From Marinifilum fragile JCM 15579 (GTDB taxonomy: Bacteria; Bacteroidota; Bacteroidia; Bacteroidales; Marinifilaceae), in contig NZ_BAZX01000001.1 in NCBI RefSeq assembly GCF_001310955.1, positions 124,001 through 188,000 on the forward strand: a stretch of DNA of 64,000 bases. The letters are read 5' to 3'. The notes under the pieces were generated by a model that saw nothing but the letters and a program-made list of their open reading frames with translations, was not told where the DNA came from and ran no database searches. Below are positions 26,972 to 36,109 of this stretch, piece by piece. Position 1 is the stretch's first letter; each line of letters starts with the position of its first letter. The translations under genes were made by a program, and so were the position numbers.

Positions 26972-28041
26972 TAGATCGAATTAAAAATAGAGTACTTTAT
27001 ATAATCCAGAACAGGTTGGTGCATCATATTCTGTTTTGGATGCTTTCATTCTATACTCTAGTACATTTCTTTGCTTTGCAGGAAGAGATATCGAAGATTG
27101 ATGTGGTTTATACAGCTCTTTTTCATATCTCATTGGTATTTGGAGTTTATGCAAATGTATTAGTGCTAATTCCATATGCACTAAAGAAGGAAAAATATGT
27201 GTTGCATGCCATTGGATTTGTTGGCTTATGGCTTGCGGTTGCTTATTTAAATGAGTTCACCTTCGAACATTTAAGTGATTGGATGGCGCCCGATTATTTT
27301 TTCATTTCCTCATATGAGATAAATGAGCTATTAAAATTCAGCATCGTTTACCTTGGATTGAGCACATTGTTGAAACTTTCGAAATCGTGGTTTAGAGTAA
27401 TTGAGGCAGAGAAGAAGTTGGTAGAGTTGAAGCAAAAGCAATCGGAAACCGAATTGTTGGCCTTGAAAACCAATATTCATCCCCATTTCTTATTCAATAA
27501 CTTGAACTCTTTGTATGCCTTGGCCAGAAAGAAATCGGATGAAACACCAAAATACATTCTTCAGCTATCGGATTTAATGCGTTACATGATTTACGAAAGC
27601 AACGATGAGTATGTGGAATTGGAGAAAGAAATTAACTATATCACCAATTATCTGGAGTTGCAGAAGTTAAGATTCAAAAACAAAACCCGAATTCAGTACA
27701 TCATCGAAGGAGAGTTTAATTCTCAGAAGATTGCTCCATTTTTAATGATTCCGTTTATAGAAAATAGTTTTAAACATGGAGGTTTAAATCAGTTGGAACG
27801 AGATGTAATTGATCTTAGGATTAAAATTGAAGACAACCACTTGGAAATGTATTTACGAAACTCTATCCCAAAACATACTTCCAGGGAAATTGACCCAATA
27901 GGAGGATTTGGAATTGAAAACGTAAAAAGCAGATTGGATTCACAATATCCAAACAAACATGAGTTAAATTTATCGAAACAAGAAGATGAATTTGCTGTAG
28001 CCCTTAAAATCGACCTAAACCATGAACAGAATCGCCGATAA
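26968..28041 (+). CDS. LytS-type sensor histidine kinase
   Basis: A 357-aa kinase. Four hydrophobic segments occupy residues ~10-145, followed by a short coiled coil. The His_kinase domain shows the phosphorylated His in NIHPHFLFNNLNSLYAL near residue 170, the N box MIPFIENSFKHGG near residue 265 and the G box GGFGIENVKSRL near residue 315. It lacks a periplasmic sensor domain, so the signal is likely a membrane or lipoprotein cue. It overlaps the lipoprotein gene by 4 bases and the response regulator gene by 20 bases, showing a tight operon. Confidence 0.9.
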   Translation: MIDRIKNRVLYIIQNRLVHHILFWMLSFYTLVHFFALQEEISKIDVVYTALFHISLVFGVYANVLVLIPYALKKEKYVLHAIGFVGLWLAVAYLNEFTFEHLSDWMAPDYFFISSYEINELLKFSIVYLGLSTLLKLSKSWFRVIEAEKKLVELKQKQSETELLALKTNIHPHFLFNNLNSLYALARKKSDETPKYILQLSDLMRYMIYESNDEYVELEKEINYITNYLELQKLRFKNKTRIQYIIEGEFNSQKIAPFLMIPFIENSFKHGGLNQLERDVIDLRIKIEDNHLEMYLRNSIPKHTSREIDPIGGFGIENVKSRLDSQYPNKHELNLSKQEDEFAVALKIDLNHEQNRR

Positions 28042-28732
28042 AATATACGACTGCATTATTGTTGAGGATGAGCCATTATCGCAAGAGATATTGGAATCTT
28101 ACCTTCAGGATTGTCCGCAATTAAGGCTAAAAGCCATATGCAATGACGCTTTGGAGGCAAACCAAATTTTATTAAAAGAACCAATCGATTTATTGTTTTT
28201 GGATATTAACATGCCCAAAATGAACGGAATTGAATGGTTGAAAAGTCTCGATCAATCGCCCAAAGTGATATTTACCACAGCATATCCCGAGTATGCCGTT
28301 GAAGGTTTTGATTTGAATGCTTTGGATTATCTTTTAAAGCCATTCTCTTTCGAAAGATTTTTAAGATCGGTGAATAAATTCTTGTCTTTACAGGATAAGG
28401 TAGGTGAGAAGTTAGAAAATCAGGAAGAAACCATACTGGTAAAGTCGAATAAGAAAACTTACTTGATTAAGTCTTCGGAATTAAGCTTTATAGAATCGGA
28501 AGGTGATTATTTAAAGCTCCATAGGGAAGATGATTGTCTGGTGATTCATGATACGTTAAAAAACTTCCAAACCAAATTGCCATCAAAGGAATTTTTACGC
28601 ATCCATCGCTCATTTATCATCAACTTGGGAAAAATTGATTTTCTCGAAGGAAACCAGGTTTGTATTGCCAAGAAAATGGTGCCCATTGCAAGTTCCTATC
28701 GCGAACAATTGATGCAATTATTACAGGAATAA
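28022..28732 (+). CDS. LytTR-family response regulator
   Basis: A 236-aa regulator. The receiver domain has the acidic cluster Glu15-Asp16-Glu17, acceptor Asp61 (LLFLDINMPKMNG) and Lys106 (YLLKPF). From about residue 138 follows a LytTR DNA-binding domain (ILVKSNKKTYLIKSSELSFIESEGDYLKLH ... FLRIHRSFIINL). Phosphorylation by the adjacent LytS kinase should let it bind direct-repeat sites. Its target genes cannot be read from the window. It overlaps the kinase gene and ends the operon. Confidence 0.92.
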   Translation: MNRIADKIYDCIIVEDEPLSQEILESYLQDCPQLRLKAICNDALEANQILLKEPIDLLFLDINMPKMNGIEWLKSLDQSPKVIFTTAYPEYAVEGFDLNALDYLLKPFSFERFLRSVNKFLSLQDKVGEKLENQEETILVKSNKKTYLIKSSELSFIESEGDYLKLHREDDCLVIHDTLKNFQTKLPSKEFLRIHRSFIINLGKIDFLEGNQVCIAKKMVPIASSYREQLMQLLQE

Positions 28733-28782
28733 CTTGTTGCATCTTTATCTTATTGGGTGGAAATCAATTCAAAATAATAAAA

Positions 28783-28824
28783 AGCTCGCAAAAGGTTCAA
28801 TGCCTTAGTGCGAGCTTATTTTAT
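28783..28824. terminator. terminator between the LytTR gene and bioB
   Basis: AGCTCGCA (28783-28790) pairs with TGCGAGCT (28809-28816); the 18-base loop can form a small inner stem (AAGG/CCTT). The minus strand continues with TTTTTATTATT, so it best terminates bioB, and may also stop the plus-strand operon. Confidence 0.68.
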
Positions 28825-28884
28825 ATTTTGGTTTTTACATGCTTCGCATTCACACAATGCTTTTCATGTTACTTCAATCAAAAA

Positions 28885-29862
28885 TTACTTTTCTTCCAAA
28901 GTTGTCAACTCATGATATTTAGTAGGAGTCAATCCCAACTGTCCCAACAAGTGTTCATCTTCGTTAATGGTCATGTTATCCACTGTAAGCAATTTGTCTC
29001 CAAAGAAAATTGAGTTGGCTCCGGCAAGAAAACAAAGTGCCTGACCTTCCTGGCTGTAGTGAGTTCTACCCGCTGCAAAAGCAACCACAGTTTTAGGCAT
29101 TAAAATGCGAGCCGTTGCAATGGCACGAACCATTTCGAAAATTCCTATGGTTTCTTTACCATAGAAAGGTGTTCCTTTTACTGGCACCAGAGAGTTCAAA
29201 GGAACATTATACGGATGTTTTTCCTGGTTTGCCAAAGTGCGAAGCATTTCAATTCGATCTTCGTCGTTTTCGCCCATTCCAAGAATTCCACCAGAACAGT
29301 ATTGAATTCCTGCTTCCTGTAGGTTAGCAAGAGTTTCCAGTCTTTCAGCATAGGTTCTGGTTGTGGTGATGTTTGGATAATGACGCTCCGAAGTATCAAT
29401 ATTGTGATTTACGGCAGTAATACCAAGTTCAGCCAATTTTTGAGCTTTCTCTTTGTTGATCATACCCATGGTACAACAAACCTCTAAACCCATTTTTTTC
29501 ACTTCGGTAATCATTTCAGCAATTTCATTGAAACGATCATCACGGTTTCCATCACGACCAGCCGAGCTAAGGCACACACGTTTTACACCATTTTCTTTGG
29601 CGAATTTCGCTTCCTCTAAAACTTGCTCTAAGCTTAATTTCTCTGGCTTTACATGAGTATTGTATCTTGCTGATTGTGCACAGTATTTGCAATCTTGTGA
29701 ACAGGCTCCGGTACGAACCGAAATCAAGGTATTCATGTTCATTTTCGATGCATCGTGATATTTTCTGTGGATGTTTGATGCACGATGTACCAAATCAAGC
29801 AATGGTAGGTCGTAAATTTCTTTAACTTCTTCGTGTGTCCAGTTGTTTCTAATGTCAGTCAT
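28885..29862 (-). CDS. bioB: biotin synthase
   Basis: A 325-aa radical SAM enzyme that inserts sulfur into dethiobiotin to make biotin. The SAM-binding [4Fe-4S] cysteines are Cys54, Cys58 and Cys61 (GACSQDCKYCAQS). The second cluster's ligands are in LSSAGRDGNRD, CCTMGMI and the YCSGGILGMGE segment. Length and start are usual. The small gene 20 bases upstream on the same strand is probably co-transcribed. No other biotin gene is in the window. Confidence 0.96.
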   Translation of the reverse strand: MTDIRNNWTHEEVKEIYDLPLLDLVHRASNIHRKYHDASKMNMNTLISVRTGACSQDCKYCAQSARYNTHVKPEKLSLEQVLEEAKFAKENGVKRVCLSSAGRDGNRDDRFNEIAEMITEVKKMGLEVCCTMGMINKEKAQKLAELGITAVNHNIDTSERHYPNITTTRTYAERLETLANLQEAGIQYCSGGILGMGENDEDRIEMLRTLANQEKHPYNVPLNSLVPVKGTPFYGKETIGIFEMVRAIATARILMPKTVVAFAAGRTHYSQEGQALCFLAGANSIFFGDKLLTVDNMTINEDEHLLGQLGLTPTKYHELTTLEEK

Positions 29863-29882
29863 AATAAGATTTTTCTAGTCAA

Positions 29883-30239
29883 TTAAATTTTTAGGATAGG
29901 ATAAACTTGAGCAGAAAGAATCTTATTCGACACTATGCCGGACTCTTTCCCATTGGTGATTTTTCTACTTTCGTTTTGTATCACCAGCATTTCGATGATT
30001 TCGGATGCTATAAGATCCGGATCATCTTCCTCATTTTTATCCCGTCCGCTTTCTGGTAAAAAACAAAATCCCGAAAAGCCGGATTCTTTCGATGGAACCA
30101 ATAGGTTGTAACTTGCATTCATGTTGGAAATTTTAATTTCCTGATTCATGCTTGCAAATGCAGCATATGATTTTCTGCTCCATCGTCTGAATACCTGCAA
30201 ATCCGATTTTTGCTTACCGATTTTTTGTACAGACGTCAT
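29883..30239 (-). CDS. small conserved-type protein upstream of bioB
   Basis: A 118-aa protein without signal peptide or membrane segment. Residues ~13-35 read LQVFRRWSRKSYAAFASMN, which recalls a small-protein motif (FRxxSRKxYAxFxSL) that I associate with genes upstream of vitamin-related operons in Bacteroidota. A Glu/Asp-rich stretch follows. The start is ATG and the end lies 20 bases before bioB, so it is likely co-transcribed. Function is unknown: it could be a regulatory leader protein or a biotin-pathway accessory. The association from memory is not verified. Confidence 0.6.
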   Translation of the reverse strand: MTSVQKIGKQKSDLQVFRRWSRKSYAAFASMNQEIKISNMNASYNLLVPSKESGFSGFCFLPESGRDKNEEDDPDLIASEIIEMLVIQNESRKITNGKESGIVSNKILSAQVYPILKI

Positions 30240-30589
30240 AATTGTTTGAATTAATTTGAAAGATTACAAGATAATGAATCTTGATATTTCGGAGTCAAAA
30301 GTATTGTTTTTTTTCTTTTTAGAAATGTTTCTACAACATATGGTTGTGATCCTGTTAGAAGCTTATTTGTCTCTGGATTAGATTTTTTGTTGAATTAAAT
30401 TATTTCACTCCAATTAGGTATAAGTGTCATATCATGATAATGTTAATTAGGGAAATGCCTTATTGTATCTTTAATTAATTCACCTAATTTTAGCCTTCTT
30501 AATCTACACTTTATGATGCCAAAATATCCTTTTCAAAAAAGAGTATTGATTTGAGGGTAATGGATGTGCATCAGATTTAAAATTTTAAT
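30240..30589. other. 350-bp divergent intergenic region
   Basis: It holds the promoters of the bioB pair (minus) and the ankyrin-phosphatase gene (plus). It is AT-rich with the small palindrome TATCATGATA near 30431. I could not identify a convincing BirA-type operator or a -7 box. Confidence 0.4.
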
Positions 30590-31972
30590 ATGAGATACCT
30601 GAGTTTATTACTATTGATTACTGTTTGTTTGGCAGCATGTGATTTTCAAACTTCCAATAAAGATGAAATTGATAGTCAAGGATTGCTGATTAAAGCAATT
30701 GAAAACAGAGATAGAGCTTTAGCTTACAGTTTAATTGAAAAAGGAGGTTCTGTTAATGTGACAGATTCATTGGGTTTAACTCCCTTACATTGGGCTGCCA
30801 GACGTGCAATGAGACAAGTTGCTTATTCCTTAATTGAAAAAGGAGCAGAAATTAACCTTATTGATAATTTTGGTTTTACACCCTTCGATTATGCAAGGAA
30901 AACAAATGATAATGAACTTGTTCGAATTTTACTTGAAAAAGGGGCATCGGCATACTGTAAGGAAGAGAACGAAATATTTGATGGACCTTTCGTAGATTAT
31001 AGACCTGAAGGTAGATATGTATATTATCTAAAAAATAATCCTACAAAAAGCACTGTTTTTCTCGATGGTAAATATCTTGTGGACACATGTTCAAATTTTA
31101 AGAGTTGGATTGGAAGAGAAGAGGTTTATCCAATAAGTAAATCTGAAATTCCCGCATGGAAAACCAATACTTCTGAACCTATTCTCGTATTAGGTGATGT
31201 GCATGGAGAATATGATCGAATGATTAATACACTTCGAGAACACAATGTAATTGATGCAGAAAATAAGTGGAATTTTGGTAAAGGACATCTTGTTTATGTT
31301 GGGGATGTATTTGATAGAGGGGATAAAGTAACTGAGATTCTGTGGTTCATTTACCGACTGGAGCAAGAAGCTAAAAAAGCAGGAGGAAATTTGCATTTTG
31401 TTTTTGGAAATCATGAATTAATGATTTTGAATAATGATAACCGTTACATCAATGATAAGTATAAGAGTTTGTGTAAGCCATTAGGATTAGAGTATGCTTC
31501 GTTGTTCCATTCAAATTCGGTATTAGGTGAATGGTTGAGAACCAGAAACTCCATTATTCAAATTAACGATTTCCTGTTTGTTCATGGAGGAATATCGGAA
31601 GATATATTGGAGAAAGGTCACAATGTTGAGGCTGTAAATAATACAACTCGTCAATATTTAATGGGTGGTATGAATGCTAATAATATTGAAGCATGTAATG
31701 AGGTATTTTCATCAACCGGTCCGTTTTGGTATAGAGGTTATTTTATGGAGAGAAAAAAATATGATAAGATTGATAAGGAAGGTGTTGATCGTATTTTAAA
31801 AACCCTGAATGTTAAGACCATTGTTGTTGGGCATACGGAGGTAGATCAGATATCAGAATTCTTTAGTGGAAAAATTATTGATGTAAACATACCAATGAGA
31901 GATGGAGACCTTCCATTGCAGGCACTTTTGATTAAGAATGGGGAAATTGTTATAACAGGCAATAACAATTAA
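30590..31972 (+). CDS. lipoprotein with ankyrin repeats and a PPP-type metallophosphatase domain
   Basis: A 460-aa envelope protein. Residues 1-16 are a lipoprotein signal with Cys17. Residues ~30-125 hold three ankyrin repeats (GLTPLHWAARRAM, GFTPFDYARKTND). From about residue 195 follows a PPP-family phosphatase with all metal motifs: GDVHGE at 202, GDVFDRG near 240, GNHE near 272, HGG near 332 and GHT near 417. The layout is like the Shewanella-type (Shelphs) phosphatases, which remove phosphate from Ser/Thr or Tyr. As a lipoprotein it acts outside the cytoplasm. The combination with ankyrin repeats is unusual. It is transcribed alone. Confidence 0.85.
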   Translation: MRYLSLLLLITVCLAACDFQTSNKDEIDSQGLLIKAIENRDRALAYSLIEKGGSVNVTDSLGLTPLHWAARRAMRQVAYSLIEKGAEINLIDNFGFTPFDYARKTNDNELVRILLEKGASAYCKEENEIFDGPFVDYRPEGRYVYYLKNNPTKSTVFLDGKYLVDTCSNFKSWIGREEVYPISKSEIPAWKTNTSEPILVLGDVHGEYDRMINTLREHNVIDAENKWNFGKGHLVYVGDVFDRGDKVTEILWFIYRLEQEAKKAGGNLHFVFGNHELMILNNDNRYINDKYKSLCKPLGLEYASLFHSNSVLGEWLRTRNSIIQINDFLFVHGGISEDILEKGHNVEAVNNTTRQYLMGGMNANNIEACNEVFSSTGPFWYRGYFMERKKYDKIDKEGVDRILKTLNVKTIVVGHTEVDQISEFFSGKIIDVNIPMRDGDLPLQALLIKNGEIVITGNNN

Positions 31973-32005
31973 TTGAATTTGATGTAACATACAAAGTATG
32001 AGAAA

Positions 32006-32036
32006 GAGTGATAGGCGAAACCTATCACTCTTTTTT
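32006..32036 (+). terminator. rho-independent terminator after the ankyrin-phosphatase gene
   Basis: A perfect 10-bp stem, GAGTGATAGG (32006-32015) with CCTATCACTC (32021-32030), loop CGAAA, then TTTTTT. It also separates the gene from the convergent DUF5103 gene. Confidence 0.92.
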
Positions 32037-32037
32037 A

Positions 32038-33327
32038 TTAAAAATTTTCGGTGGAGTTAATTGTCTTATATCCAATTAGCATATCGTAATTCAATGCAAT
32101 GTCATGATAATAGACATAAATTACATAGTCGTTTTCGGTTTCCCAATGATTTCCTTCGATATATCCGGTATCAGGAATTTTGCTATTGTGATCGACCAAT
32201 GCAAATTGATAATTGTAATAACCTTGTTTCATGAATATTTTTGAAGTGTAAGCTCCCTTGTCAAAATCATAGTGCATTTTATTTCGCTCGTTGCATTGCC
32301 AATTGTTAAAATTGCCATGTACATAGAAATCGCCATGCTTTAATTCATTATCCATAGGCAATGTAAAAGTGATGTACGCATAATCAGCCTGGGTTTCCGG
32401 AATATCACGTTCTTGTACCTCTACAAGATAATTGCCATTGATATCTTGTTCGAAAATGTATTGCTTAAAATGACGGTTGTCTCCTGGCGATAGCAATACC
32501 GAAGTAGTATCATTTTCACTTGTAATTTCTCGAATAAATCTGGTTTGATATCTCATACTTTTTAAGTCGAAATTGCGGAATTCGTTACCTCCGGGGAATA
32601 TATTTTCATCTTCGTAATCAAAAACTAATTCGTTCTTACGGATGAAAATTGGCTTCAATCTTTTTTCAGTTCCATCAAGACGATTGTTTTGTGTAAGGAT
32701 AACATTTAGATCGAGTTGTGGATTGTCGATTTTAAAGTTGGGATGAAAAATACTAAAATCCACCTCCTGATGAGATTCTCTTTTTTCAATAGAAACAGGA
32801 TGTTTTACGATTCCTTTGATTTCTACTTTCGAATCCAATACCATAAAGCGTTGTCGTATTACTACTTTTTCAGGATCGAAATCTTCGAATACTTCGATAA
32901 TGTAATTGCCAGATAATTTTAAGCTAATATCATTGTTTGGAATCTTTACGCTATAATGAATATAATCCACATTGGTATTGAATGAATGTTCGTAATTCGT
33001 AATCTGATTTTCTGAAAAACCATCTAAAAAATCAAATTCACTTAGCTCAGAATTGTACCAATTTTTATCACAATGTATAATTCTATAGGAGTAATCTTGA
33101 ATATTTTCTTTAATTTCGTCAAAGGAAAAAAGGAGCTGATTATCTCCTTTCAGTTCAATTATCGGAGGGGCAAGTTCCCATCCTCTGGGAAATATTTGAA
33201 CAGTATGAATACTACTTTTCTTGATTTCATTACGATATACTAGATCAAAGTCAGAACCAAATGTATTGTAAGTTGCTGAAATTGAAATCAAACTGAAGAT
33301 GAATGATATAAGGAAAATTTTACGCAT
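32038..33327 (-). CDS. DUF5103 protein, type IX secretion system plug
   Basis: A 429-aa secreted protein with a signal peptide over residues ~1-24. It carries the DUF5103 landmarks: IHTVQIFPRGWELAPPII near residue 40, FSFDEIKENIQDYSYRIIHC, GDFYVHGNFNNWQ near residue 335 and the final YHDIALNYDMLIGY. In T9SS the DUF5103 protein plugs the SprA translocon from the periplasmic side. Its presence supports a working T9SS, in line with the T9SS-type genes at 49-53 kb. It is transcribed divergently from nqrA with 206 bases between. Confidence 0.85.
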   Translation of the reverse strand: MRKIFLISFIFSLISISATYNTFGSDFDLVYRNEIKKSSIHTVQIFPRGWELAPPIIELKGDNQLLFSFDEIKENIQDYSYRIIHCDKNWYNSELSEFDFLDGFSENQITNYEHSFNTNVDYIHYSVKIPNNDISLKLSGNYIIEVFEDFDPEKVVIRQRFMVLDSKVEIKGIVKHPVSIEKRESHQEVDFSIFHPNFKIDNPQLDLNVILTQNNRLDGTEKRLKPIFIRKNELVFDYEDENIFPGGNEFRNFDLKSMRYQTRFIREITSENDTTSVLLSPGDNRHFKQYIFEQDINGNYLVEVQERDIPETQADYAYITFTLPMDNELKHGDFYVHGNFNNWQCNERNKMHYDFDKGAYTSKIFMKQGYYNYQFALVDHNSKIPDTGYIEGNHWETENDYVIYVYYHDIALNYDMLIGYKTINSTENF

Positions 33328-33390
33328 ATTAATATGTATATATATTGGTTAAAAATAAACCAAAAACTTAAAAAATAAGAAATTGCTTTA

Positions 33391-33398
33391 TATATTTG
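33391..33398 (+). promoter_or_regulatory. candidate -7 element for the nqr operon
   Basis: TATATTTG matches TAnnTTTG exactly. It lies 136 bases before nqrA; no TTTG sits at the expected distance. Between it and nqrA are two ACATGT words (33413-33432) that form a small inverted repeat, which could be a regulator site. Confidence 0.35.
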
Positions 33399-33533
33399 TG
33401 TGCGAATTTTTTACATGTATTACAAAACATGTACACAATCGTTTTAGAACACGTGCTCGCACTTGGTTCTATTATGAAATAGAGTATTATTTAGTTATTT
33501 TTGACGCAAATTAATAAAATCAAATAGTTTAAC

Positions 33534-34889
33534 ATGTCTGAAGTTAAAAAGATCAAAAAAGGCTTAGATATTAAGCTGATAGGAAAGGCTGAAAAAGTAC
33601 TTGAAAAAGCTGATCGTTCTGAGACATATGCAATTAAACCTACCGATTTTCCTGGATTAACACCAAAATTAAAAGTTAAGGTTGATATGGAAATAAAGGC
33701 CGGAAGTCCTTTATTTTTCGATAAATACAAGCCTGAAATTAATTTTGCTTCTCCAGTTAGCGGTAAAGTAATTGCTATTAATCGTGGAGAACGAAGAAAA
33801 ATTTTAGAAGTAGTTGTTCAAGCCGACGCAGAAATCCAATACGAAGAGTTTAAAAAAGCTGATCCGAATGGTCTTTCGCGCGAAGAGGTTAAGGAAGAGT
33901 TGCTTAAGAGTGGTCTTTGGGCCTTTATGCGTCAACGTCCTTACGACGTGATTGCGAATCCACAGGAAACGCCAAAAGCAATCTTCATTTCTGCTTTCGA
34001 TTCAGCGCCATTGGCTGCCGATGTTGATTTCCTTTTAGAGGGAGACGCAGAAGCATTCCAAGCAGGTATTGATGCTCTTGCGAAATTAACCGACGGAAAA
34101 GTTCATTTGAACATTAATCCAAACATGAATCAGGCAAAAATGTTTTCAGAAGTTAAGAATGCTACTGTAAACAAATTTGTAGGTGTTCATCCAGCGGGTA
34201 ATGTTGGTGTACAAATTCACCACATCGATGCTATTAATAAAGGTGAAGTTGCTTGGGTTGTTCGTCCGCAAGAGGTAGTTTTCATTGGTCGTTTGTTCCA
34301 AAAAGGTATTTACGATGTAAGTCGTAAAGTTGCGCTTTGTGGTTCTGAAGTAAAAACACCTTGTTATTTTGAAACCATTACTGGAGCTTCAGTTAGAAAT
34401 ATTTTAAAAGGTAAGCTGAAAGATGATGAGAAGATTCGTGTAATTTCAGGAAACGTATTAACTGGTAATCATATACCAGAAGATGGTTTCATTGGAATGT
34501 ATGATTCTCAAATTACAGTGATACCTGAAGGAGATAAGCATGAGTTTTTAGGCTGGGCATTGCCAGGTTTAGATAAATTCTCAATGTCAAAATCCTTCTT
34601 CTCTTGGTTGTCACCAAACAAGGAATATCGTTTGGATGCCAATTTAAATGGAGAGCACCGTGCTTACGTTGTTTCCGGAGAATATGAGAAAGTTCTTCCT
34701 ATGGATGTATTACCTGTACACCTAATTAAATCTATTTTGGTTGAAGATATTGACCAAATGGAACAGTTAGGTATTTATGAAGTAGCACCAGAAGATTTCG
34801 CTTTGTGTGAATTTGTATGTACTTCAAAAATTGATGTTCAGGATATCGTACGTCAGGGAATTGATCTGATGATTAAAGAAATGAGCTAA
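33534..34889 (+). CDS. nqrA: Na+-translocating NADH:quinone reductase subunit A
   Basis: A 451-aa peripheral subunit of the NQR complex, facing the cytoplasm and implicated in quinone binding. It begins with the family pattern KKGLDIKLIGKAEK and includes GNVGVQIHHIDAI, QEVVFIGRLF and SWLSPNKEYRLDANLNGEHR. Length is normal. It opens an operon with nqrBCDEF on the same strand and gaps of 7-54 bases, followed by apbE. Confidence 0.96.
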   Translation: MSEVKKIKKGLDIKLIGKAEKVLEKADRSETYAIKPTDFPGLTPKLKVKVDMEIKAGSPLFFDKYKPEINFASPVSGKVIAINRGERRKILEVVVQADAEIQYEEFKKADPNGLSREEVKEELLKSGLWAFMRQRPYDVIANPQETPKAIFISAFDSAPLAADVDFLLEGDAEAFQAGIDALAKLTDGKVHLNINPNMNQAKMFSEVKNATVNKFVGVHPAGNVGVQIHHIDAINKGEVAWVVRPQEVVFIGRLFQKGIYDVSRKVALCGSEVKTPCYFETITGASVRNILKGKLKDDEKIRVISGNVLTGNHIPEDGFIGMYDSQITVIPEGDKHEFLGWALPGLDKFSMSKSFFSWLSPNKEYRLDANLNGEHRAYVVSGEYEKVLPMDVLPVHLIKSILVEDIDQMEQLGIYEVAPEDFALCEFVCTSKIDVQDIVRQGIDLMIKEMS

Positions 34890-34910
34890 AAAAACGGATA
34901 ATAATATACA

Positions 34911-36089
34911 ATGAAAGCACTTAGAAAATTTCTTGATAAAAAGAAACCTTTATTTGAAAAAGGGGGCAAGTTTGCAAAGTTGCAGTCTACTTTCGACGCT
35001 TTTGACACTTTCCTATTTGTTCCTGATCATACCTCCAAAACAGGTACACACATCAAGGATGCTATCGATTTGAAGCGTACTATGTCTGTGGTTGTTTTGG
35101 CTTTAATACCTTCGTTGTTGTTCGGTATGTACAACATCGGTTATCAGCATTTCTTATCAGTAGGTGAAACTGCTGCATTGATGGATATGTTTGTTTATGG
35201 TTTAATCAAAGTATTACCAATTATTGTAGTTTCTTACGTTGTTGGTTTGGGAATTGAATTTGCATTTGCGCAAATGAGAGGACATGCGGTAAACGAGGGT
35301 TTCCTGGTTTCGGGTATGTTAATTCCTTTGGTTATGCCTGTTGAGGCTCCACTGTGGATGGTAGCTGTATCAACTGCTTTTGCGGTTGTTATTGGTAAAG
35401 AAGTATTCGGTGGAACCGGAATGAACATTTGGAATCCTGCTTTGGTAGCACGTGCGTTCTTCTTCTTTGCTTACCCATCAAAAATGTCTGGTGATGCTGT
35501 TTGGATTGCAGAAAAAGCGGATACTTTCTCTGGAGCAACTCCTTTAGCTCACGCTGCAACTTTAGTTGATGCTAATGGTGAAATTGCAAAATCAATCTTC
35601 GAACAACACCTTAGCAATGCTTGGGATATGTTCATTGGTTTGATCCCAGGATCGATAGGTGAAACATCTACTCTTGCGATATTGATTGGGGCAGTGATTT
35701 TGATTGCTACTGGTATCGGAAGCTGGAGAATCATGTTGTCAGTATTCGTTGGTGGTTATGCAATGGGAGCTATCTTCAACTTGATTGGTGCAAATCCATA
35801 TATGGAATTGATTCCTGCATGGCAGCATTTAATCATGGGTGGATTTGCATTTGGAGCTGTATTTATGGCAACAGATCCTGTTTCAGCTACTCAAACTACA
35901 CGAGGTAAATACATTTATGGTTTCTTAATTGGATTCCTTGCAGTATTGATTCGTGTAATGAATGCAGGTTTCCCTGAAGCTATGATGTTGGCAATTCTTC
36001 TTATGAATACATTTGCGCCATTGATTGATCACTATGTTGTTCAAGGCAATGTAAAGAGAAGATTGAAACGAGTTAAGGTGAAAGCTTAA
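34911..36089 (+). CDS. nqrB: Na+-translocating NADH:quinone reductase subunit B
   Basis: A 392-aa membrane subunit with about ten hydrophobic segments. The covalent FMN site is visible in DTFSGATPLAHA near residue 207; the Thr of SGAT is the expected attachment residue, modified by ApbE. NMWNPA-like NIWNPALVARAFFFFAYP just before is typical. It also contributes to the Na+ channel and riboflavin binding. Position in the operon, 21 bases after nqrA, is normal. Confidence 0.96.
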   Translation: MKALRKFLDKKKPLFEKGGKFAKLQSTFDAFDTFLFVPDHTSKTGTHIKDAIDLKRTMSVVVLALIPSLLFGMYNIGYQHFLSVGETAALMDMFVYGLIKVLPIIVVSYVVGLGIEFAFAQMRGHAVNEGFLVSGMLIPLVMPVEAPLWMVAVSTAFAVVIGKEVFGGTGMNIWNPALVARAFFFFAYPSKMSGDAVWIAEKADTFSGATPLAHAATLVDANGEIAKSIFEQHLSNAWDMFIGLIPGSIGETSTLAILIGAVILIATGIGSWRIMLSVFVGGYAMGAIFNLIGANPYMELIPAWQHLIMGGFAFGAVFMATDPVSATQTTRGKYIYGFLIGFLAVLIRVMNAGFPEAMMLAILLMNTFAPLIDHYVVQGNVKRRLKRVKVKA

Positions 36090-36109
36090 TCAAATAATCA
36101 AAGTAAGAC

